Source: an uncultured Eubacteriales bacterium
GTDB taxonomy: Bacteria; Bacillota; Clostridia; Oscillospirales; Acutalibacteraceae
Direction of reading: 5' to 3'
Length of the DNA stretch: 8,293 bases
NCBI GenBank assembly: GCA_934675165.1
Contig: CAKUPP010000033.1
Span: forward strand, 1 to 8,293
The notes beneath the pieces are model-generated. The model worked only from the letters and a program-made list of their open reading frames with translations. It was not told where the DNA came from and did no database searches. Shown here piece by piece: positions 4,765 through 8,293 of the stretch. The first letter of the stretch is position 1, and each line of letters opens with the position of its first letter. A program made the position numbers and the translations under genes.

Positions 4765-4790
4765 TAAATGTTTTGAAAAAATGTTTCACA
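4750..4790. repeat. Perfect 9-bp inverted repeat after AbiF fragment
   Basis: TGTGAAACA (4750-4758) and TGTTTCACA (4782-4790) are exact inverted copies around a 23-base AT-rich spacer that includes the stop of the AbiF fragment. The right arm is followed by TTTTA, so it may act as a weak terminator; it could also be a protein-binding site or a transposon end. Confidence 0.4.
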
Positions 4791-4879
4791 TTTTACGATT
4801 TATAATGTTATATCATCGAATACTGATTTTGCACTACTTTGCGAGATTAACAAAATGGTAGAAGGAGGCTTTTACTATA

Positions 4880-5047
4880 CTGCTGGAAAGATACGGAGTC
4901 GAAGTTGCATACATGACCGACAACAAACTTTATATTACCTACGAGAAATTTCTTAACTCTTTGCAGTTAGGAAATTTTGCTTTTTATTCAAGAACAAGCG
5001 AAAATTTATCTTTTAAAAAAATAAATGTACAAAGGAAGGATAAGTAA
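4880..5047 (+). pseudogene. Phage tail/fibre protein C-terminal fragment
   Basis: The frame runs from just after an in-frame TAG (near 4860) to TAA 5045-5047. It encodes LLERYGVEVAYMTDNKLYIT, then YEKFLNSLQLGNFAFYSRTS, ENLSFKKI and NVQRKDK. An AAGGAGG site (4862-4868) is present but no ATG, GTG or TTG follows at a usable distance; the first options are CTG 4880 or the internal ATG 4913. The motif L-x-LGxFAFxxRxxxNLSF resembles the C-terminal end of tail or fibre proteins of low-GC Gram-positive siphophages (commonly FAFxPRxNGNLSF). I read it as the surviving 3' end of such a gene. The composition is richer in G+C than its surroundings. The assignment is from memory and tentative. Confidence 0.4.
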
Positions 5048-5156
5048 ATGGAACTATTAGATGACAGAGTATATCTTGAGCCGCCGGATAATGAAGCCAA
5101 AGCAGTTTTAGAACGTTTTTTGTGGTGAAGATATTTATGAAGGCGATGACTATTAA
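5048..5156 (+). pseudogene. Small acidic protein, frameshifted in a T-run
   Basis: ATG 5048 directly follows the stop of the previous frame and has an AAGGAAGG ribosome site. It encodes MELLDDRVYLEPPDNEAKAV, then LERF, and then stops at 5126-5128. Removing one T from the six at 5117-5122 continues it as CGEDIYEGDDY to TAA 5154-5156, an acidic 35-residue protein that looks complete. The position right after a tail-protein end suggests one of the small ORFs that follow phage tail genes. I do not recognise its function. The frameshift may be decay or a homopolymer sequencing error. Confidence 0.5.
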
Positions 5157-5180
5157 CAGGTTGAAGTAAAATCAGATATT

Positions 5181-5201
5181 AAAAAATGCACCCGAAGGTG
5201 C
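5181..5201 (-). terminator. Intrinsic terminator of yefM-yoeB
   Basis: On the minus strand GCACC-TTCG-GGTGC is followed by ATTTTTT: a perfect 5-bp G/C stem with a UUCG tetraloop and a U-run. It lies seven bases beyond the yoeB stop codon at 5208. Confidence 0.85.
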
Positions 5202-5207
5202 TAAATA

Positions 5208-5471
5208 CTATTGTTCATAATGTGTCCACATGCTTATGATGTAAACTGTTTTAGTATTTTCATCTACATTATATACCAATCTGTGCTTTATGTTTATTCT
5301 TCTAGAATACAATCCCTCTAAGCTTCCTTGTAATTTCTCATATGGGGGAGGCAGTTGGCATGGATTCTTTTTTATTATAGATATTAAACGCGAAACCTTT
5401 TTACCAAGACCACAAGCTTTCAGATTTGAGATTTGCTTTACTGCACATCTTGAATACTTTATTTTATACAT
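5208..5471 (-). CDS. yoeB: YoeB/Txe-family mRNA interferase toxin
   Basis: This complete 87-residue YoeB/Txe protein belongs to a family that binds the ribosome A site and cleaves mRNA during translation. Diagnostic features are NPCQLPPPYEKLQGSLEGLY (36-55), SRRINIKHRLVYNV (56-69) and the C-terminal SMWTHYEQ (80-87). By comparison with E. coli YoeB, Glu45, Arg64, His84 and Tyr85 correspond to the catalytic Glu, Arg, His and Tyr, and all are present. ATG 5471 lies inside the end of the antitoxin gene (8-base overlap) with a GAGG site eight bases upstream. It is the last gene of its operon, closed by the terminator at 5181-5201. This is the best-defined toxin in the window. Confidence 0.93.
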   Translation of the reverse strand: MYKIKYSRCAVKQISNLKACGLGKKVSRLISIIKKNPCQLPPPYEKLQGSLEGLYSRRINIKHRLVYNVDENTKTVYIISMWTHYEQ

Positions 5472-5724
5472 TCCAGTTTACCTCGGATTCATCTACCCAA
5501 TAATCTTTATTCTTCATATTTTCCTTTGCTTCTTTAATGGTTTTCATGGTTTCTTTGTCTTGCATGATGTAAATAGTTTCAAGCAAAGAATTGTAGTCAT
5601 CTTCGCTAATTAGTAAAGCGTTTCCGTTTTTAGTGTTTATATTTATAACTTCACTGTCATCAATTGCCATATTTACTAAGTTATACAAGTTTGCTCTCGC
5701 GTTAGTTATATTTGTGTTATACAT
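5464..5724 (-). CDS. yefM: YefM-family antitoxin
   Basis: This 86-residue antitoxin sits directly upstream of yoeB. The N-terminal DNA-binding domain reads MYNTNITNARANLYNLVNMA, then VININTKNGNALLISEDDYN (about 26-45). A linker helix (LLETIYIMQDKETMKTI) and an acidic tail ending KDYWVDESEVNW follow and should mask the YoeB active site. ATG 5724 has a very strong ribosome site (AAGGAGAGGTGA, seven bases upstream), which favours antitoxin excess over toxin. Expression comes from the near-consensus promoter at 5746-5774, whose spacer holds two TACGTA palindromes that probably bind the YefM-YoeB complex. The stop overlaps the toxin start by eight bases. Confidence 0.92.
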   Translation of the reverse strand: MYNTNITNARANLYNLVNMAIDDSEVININTKNGNALLISEDDYNSLLETIYIMQDKETMKTIKEAKENMKNKDYWVDESEVNWNV

Positions 5725-5745
5725 AATAACTCACCTCTCCTTTAT

Positions 5746-5774
5746 ATTATATCATACGTATTTACGTACGTCAA
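5746..5774 (-). promoter_or_regulatory. yefM-yoeB promoter with putative autoregulatory operator
   Basis: On the minus strand TTGACG (5774-5769), a 17-base spacer and TATAAT (5751-5746) form a near-consensus promoter. The spacer contains TACGTA twice (5755-5760 and 5763-5768), centres eight bases apart. YefM proteins are known to bind short paired palindromes at their promoters, so this is the likely operator. Confidence 0.75.
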
Positions 5775-5802
5775 TGTTATTATGTATAAAACATTTTTAA
5801 AC

Positions 5803-5862
5803 TTGTTGGTTTACAATTGATATGTTACAAAAGAAAAGAAGTGACGGATAAATCGAGTGCAT
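5803..5862 (+). repeat. Dispersed repeat, copy C (left-end orientation)
   Basis: It begins ttgttggtttacaattgata, continues tgttacaaaagaaaagaag and tgacggataaatcgag. The terminal 30 bases match 7987-8017 directly and 8219-8249 in reverse. The inner part (aagaagtgacggataa) matches the right arm of the 7987-8249 element and copy A. It lies between yefM and the end of the unknown operon. Confidence 0.7.
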
Positions 5863-5870
5863 ATCCAATA

Positions 5871-5954
5871 TGAGATAGCTCACTTTTTGAGGAATATCCC
5901 TCTATGGTAGCAATACCACTTCTGTAACTACTTTATTAGTTAAAGAGTATCTCA
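5871..5954. other. Cluster of hairpins closed by a 7-bp stem
   Basis: TGAGATA (5871-5877) pairs with TATCTCA (5948-5954). Between them lie GAGG/CCTC (5889-5902), TGGTA-GCAA-TACCA (5905-5918) and TAACT/AGTTA (5925-5942). On the plus strand the second has a GNRA loop. Together they would form a multibranch RNA. It lies just beyond the stop of the 233-aa gene, so on the minus strand it would be that operon's 3' UTR. Some of these short stems may be chance. Confidence 0.35.
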
Positions 5955-5960
5955 GTCCTT

Positions 5961-6662
5961 CTAAAATTTTTTTCCCAATTCAATTTTACGTTCTCGACTC
6001 ATTCTGCCTTTATAATCAATTTGATGATTTCGCAAACTAGCATACTTTTTTTGAACATCGTACAAACGATGAATAAAATTAGCAAAATTTTTTCCATGGT
6101 AAATCGGGCCTAAAGCGACATCTGTTATGAGTGACTCATCTAAAAGTACCAACGTGTCTTTATGCAAAAATGTTTTATTATATTGCTCAATAAATTCGTT
6201 TATATCTGAAATACAAAGTTTTAGAATTTTTTCTTGCAGAGTGCCACTATCTATTAATCGTTCTATGTTTGAAATATCGTAATCCCATTGAGCTAATACC
6301 CTAGGCACTCCATCTAGTTTTAAATAACTCTCTACATTATTTCTAACAAACAAGGAAGCAAAAGTTGGGCTTCCTTTTGTGCCAGTATTGAGCTGAATTT
6401 GAATTTTAACACTATCCCCATCTTTAGTTACATCAGCTCTCGTCTGCTTTGTCTGTCTTGATTCTCCATAAAACAAATGACCAATATTAGAACCCCGAAA
6501 TGTTCTCAAAACTGTATCCCCAATAAAAACTTTATTGTCATCAAAATTATTAAGAATATTTATCTGATTGGTAGTATAAGCGTAAGCTTCTTTGTTCTGT
6601 TGAATATCTGTGAACCTCACTCCGGTAGCATCAGTAACTTCGTTCCATTCTAGCCCTGCCAT
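5961..6662 (-). CDS. Uncharacterised 233-aa protein, last gene of unknown operon
   Basis: ATG 6662 is set by a strong AGGAGG about nine bases upstream. The product has 233 residues, no signal peptide and no membrane segment, so it is probably cytoplasmic. Visible features are an N-terminal mixed region (MAGLEWNEVTDATGVRFTDI), a segment FIGDTVLRTFRGSNIGHLFY (46-65), a polar strand-rich stretch (VKIQIQLNTGTKGSPTFASL), a helical middle (NIERLIDSGTLQEKILKL) and a basic C-terminus (YKGRMSRERKIELGKKF). I recognise no domain. It starts 21 bases after the secreted protein gene, so the two are cotranscribed and probably act together. A phage-defence, competition or conjugation-related role would fit the neighbourhood but is only a guess. 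Confidence 0.75.
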   Translation of the reverse strand: MAGLEWNEVTDATGVRFTDIQQNKEAYAYTTNQINILNNFDDNKVFIGDTVLRTFRGSNIGHLFYGESRQTKQTRADVTKDGDSVKIQIQLNTGTKGSPTFASLFVRNNVESYLKLDGVPRVLAQWDYDISNIERLIDSGTLQEKILKLCISDINEFIEQYNKTFLHKDTLVLLDESLITDVALGPIYHGKNFANFIHRLYDVQKKYASLRNHQIDYKGRMSRERKIELGKKF

Positions 6663-6683
6663 TATCTATATTCCTCCTATATC

Positions 6684-7256
6684 TCAGAAAACAATTTGAT
6701 GTATTAAAATTGCGATTAATTGAGCAAAATTAAGTTTTTCTTCCGAGTAAAGGTCAACTCCATCAATTGTTAAATGTGCTGTACCGTTGTGATATTTGAA
6801 ATTTCCATGCTTACTTCCAAAATTTAATATTCCCTCAACAAATATAACTTTATCGTCCCAACTCGTAGCTTTTATATCACTAGTAATAATACTTCTATTT
6901 AAAGGTTTAACTAATAATCTTTCTTCACTAACCACACCATCACTTAAGCTACTATCATTAGTTGACAGAAATAAATCCAAGTCTAAAATATTAATTCCAT
7001 CATTATTTAACACATTTAACCGGTAACCTCCATTACTGCTAGACTTTATATTGCTCACTAATCGTATACTATTTATCTTATTTCCAGAATCTCTTTCATA
7101 AAAACTCACTTTTTCTTCAGTGCACTCATACAGCAAAAATCCATCTTTATCTGATACATCAAATGTCGCAAAAACTATTTGTGAACACAAAACACAAATC
7201 AAAACTATGCCTAAAAAAAATCTGTTTTTTATAAATTTAAAGATATTTATTTTCAT
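6684..7256 (-). CDS. Secreted 190-aa protein of unknown function
   Basis: ATG 7256 follows a GAGGGGAG ribosome site. The protein opens with a signal peptide: basic MKINIFKFIKNR, hydrophobic core FFLGIVLICVLCSQIV, probable cleavage after VFA at residue 30. The Cys residues in the core do not make a good lipobox, so an ordinary secreted protein is more likely than a lipoprotein. The mature part looks beta-rich and polar (VSFYERDSGNKINSIRLV; GGYRLNVLNNDGINILDLDL; GTAHLTIDGVDLYSEEKL) and ends in a hydrophobic tail (FAQLIAILIHQIVF) that might associate with the membrane. I recognise no family. It lies 25 bases after the frameshifted gene and 21 before the 233-aa gene, as the third of four genes. 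A secreted product next to a cytosolic one recalls secreted-protein/partner pairs, which is inference. Confidence 0.75.
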   Translation of the reverse strand: MKINIFKFIKNRFFLGIVLICVLCSQIVFATFDVSDKDGFLLYECTEEKVSFYERDSGNKINSIRLVSNIKSSSNGGYRLNVLNNDGINILDLDLFLSTNDSSLSDGVVSEERLLVKPLNRSIITSDIKATSWDDKVIFVEGILNFGSKHGNFKYHNGTAHLTIDGVDLYSEEKLNFAQLIAILIHQIVF

Positions 7257-7281
7257 AAACTCCCCTCAATCAATGTATAAA

Positions 7282-7724
7282 TTATTTGTGGACACTAAAA
7301 TATTTGTCCCATAATTTCAAATTGTTAGTTGCACCACTAACGAACTCGCAAAAACGTTTTATGATTCTTGTAGTTTCCTTGTTGGTTATACGTGAATCTC
7401 CTGAAATGTGGTCATTAATAGTTATACCGGTATTATTAATATCTAAAATTAAATCAGCTAAATCAACGGATGATTTTTTATTCATCTTCCTTTCAAACTC
7501 AGAAAGACAATCACTTTTTGATTCGTTTAAAAGTCCTTTTGGAAAATCTGTATCTGGCGATATGATTTTTTTAAACTTACTTTGTTGATCCTTAGATAAA
7601 TAAAGTAAACAATCAAATTTTGGACTAATTATATAACTAAGTCTACCTTCCTTTATTAACGATATTTCAAACAGCTTTTTGCTTTTTCGATGTTACTTGT
7701 ATAAACTTTATATGCAATATGCAC
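7282..7724 (-). pseudogene. Uncharacterised ~147-aa protein, single-base frameshift
   Basis: Read from GTG 7724: MHIAYKVYTSNIEKAK in one frame. Adding one base to the T5 run at 7676-7680 (A-run on the minus strand) then continues as KLFEISLIKEGRLSYIISPK, FDCLLYLSKDQQSKFKKII and on through SGDSRITNKETTRIIKRFCE to WDKYFSVHK and a stop at 7282. The downstream frame alone has no good start until ATG 7485 (67 residues), which has only an AGGAAG-like site. Restored length is about 147 residues, with no signal peptide or membrane segment. The frame overlaps the preceding gene by 17 bases, which suggests coupling; joining it to that gene as a single protein is also possible. I recognise no domain. 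If the shift is a sequencing error, the operon is intact. Confidence 0.55.
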
Positions 7725-7896
7725 TTGATGGATCTTGTTTCTTACCCAACAACTGTTTATAAAACACTTTATATCCCGAAGGCTTTTGTTCACCTCTTTT
7801 TATTGCAACCAAAAAATTTTCTATTCTTCTATTTTTAAAATATTTTTCAGCAAACTGGGCTGCTTTTTTGGTAAACTTGATTTGCCCTCCTTTCAT
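7708..7896 (-). CDS. Small basic protein, first gene of unknown operon
   Basis: The 62-codon frame reads MKGGQIKFTKKAAQFAEKYF, then KNRRIENFLVAIKRGEQKPS and ends DPSSAYCI. It is strongly basic and probably helical, and I do not recognise it. The start is odd. A perfect AAAGGAGGG ribosome site lies inside the frame (7885-7893), and the codon at the ideal spacing is AAG (7876-7878), not ATG; the upstream ATG 7896 has no ribosome site of its own. An ATG-to-AAG change may have removed the true start (MFTKKAAQF), leaving ATG 7896 as a poor substitute. It is the first gene after the strong promoter at 7931-7959 and overlaps the next frame by 17 bases. Confidence 0.55.
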   Translation of the reverse strand: MKGGQIKFTKKAAQFAEKYFKNRRIENFLVAIKRGEQKPSGYKVFYKQLLGKKQDPSSAYCI

Positions 7897-7930
7897 TAGA
7901 ATAAATTTGTCGACGAAATATATATCCTAA

Positions 7931-7959
7931 ATTATACCATAAATTAAAAGTTTTATCAA
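7931..7959 (-). promoter_or_regulatory. Near-consensus promoter of the unknown operon
   Basis: On the minus strand TTGATA (7959-7954), exactly 17 bases, then TATAAT (7936-7931), with TGG before the -10 making it extended as well. Transcription should begin near 7924, about 28 bases before ATG 7896. It is one of the strongest promoters in the window and should drive all four genes to 5961. Confidence 0.8.
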
Positions 7960-7986
7960 CTGTTTAAGTTCCGTTTTGATTGATCC

Positions 7987-8249
7987 TTTGTTGGTTTACA
8001 ATTGATGTGTTACAAAATTAGAAGACTTCACCATTAAGGATAAAAGAGGAAATAAAGGCAGAAGGAGAAGCTCGATTAAAAAGAAACATAGAAAAATAAT
8101 TATATTTTCTGTTGTGAACAGTGAATTGGTGTTTAAAGTCATCAAAAGAATAGAGAGAATGCGCAGCATATTTGACTCAACTTAACTGTAACACGACTTG
8201 GATTATCCGTCACTTCTTTTTTGTGACACATCAATTGTAAACTAACAAA
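7987..8249. mobile_element. MITE-like element with 31-bp inverted ends
   Basis: The left end tttgttggtttacaattgat (7987 on, continuing gtgttacaaaa) and the right end (8219-8249, inverted) match at 29 of 31 positions and enclose 263 bp. The interior has no complete gene. It holds a short reading frame ending at 8097-8099 (IKEEIKAEGEARLKRNIEK), perhaps the C-terminus of a lost charged protein such as a transposase. The right arm 8184-8216 also matches copies A and C. This fits a deletion derivative of an insertion sequence mobilised in trans. No target duplication is evident by eye. Confidence 0.6.
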
Positions 8250-8293
8250 ACACGAAAATAAATTTTTTGATAAGGAAATACTTGACAATTAAT

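Noticed and set aside
5871..5954. tRNA-like cloverleaf (7-bp outer stem, then 4-, 5- and 5-bp hairpins)
   Set aside because: The middle hairpin has a 4-nt loop instead of a 7-nt anticodon loop, no TTCRA T-loop is present, and spacing and the 3' end do not fit a tRNA.
8282..8293. TTGACA at the right edge as a promoter -35
   Set aside because: The window ends before any -10 could be seen.
1..8293. CRISPR array
   Set aside because: The repeats present are few, far apart and diverged, and they occur in both orientations. There are no regularly spaced identical units.

Overview
The window is strongly AT-rich. It uses Gram-positive-style signals: AGGAGG or GAGGTG ribosome sites, TTGAnn-17-TATAAT promoters, frequent TTG/GTG starts, an internalin-type protein and fragments of siphophage genes of the kind found in low-GC Bacillota. 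I infer an accessory or decaying region of a low-GC Bacillota (Clostridia- or Negativicutes-like) genome. I cannot name the species.

Left part (1-2083): the 5' two thirds of an IS481-type transposase stops abruptly just after its first catalytic Asp. Next come an intact Phd/YefM-type antitoxin with a RelE/ParE toxin (453-1038), a frameshifted orphan antitoxin (1199-1449, minus), and a YefM antitoxin whose toxin has collapsed to a remnant (1548-1908, minus). A secreted six-repeat internalin-like LRR protein follows (2158-2943).

Middle (2944-5156): this looks like a collapsed prophage. Three fragments lie in normal late-gene order on the plus strand: a P27-like small terminase (3290), the first 16 residues of a tape-measure protein (4156) and the C-terminus of a tail or fibre protein (4880). 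An intact toxin-antitoxin pair (3554-4115, with promoter and terminator) sits among them, flanked by two diverged direct repeats. A promoter-hairpin-terminator unit that looks like a small structured RNA (about 4358-4425) follows, and directly after it a truncated Abi_2/AbiF gene (4444-4764).

Right part (5181-8293): a complete yefM-yoeB pair on the minus strand has its own promoter, putative operator and UUCG-loop terminator. Then comes a minus-strand operon of about 2 kb with a near-consensus promoter (7931-7959). It encodes a small basic protein, a frameshifted protein of about 147 aa, a secreted protein of 190 aa and a protein of 233 aa; I recognise none of them. Copies of a repeat whose ends read tttgttggtttacaattgat flank the operon. 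The two rightmost copies face each other and form a 263-bp MITE-like element.

Together these parts form a defence, addiction and gene-fragment island: five Phd/YefM antitoxins (three with an apparently intact toxin), a broken AbiF locus with an upstream RNA, phage debris, IS ends and an uncharacterised operon. Four likely single-base frameshifts, most of them in A/T runs, could be real decay or sequencing error.
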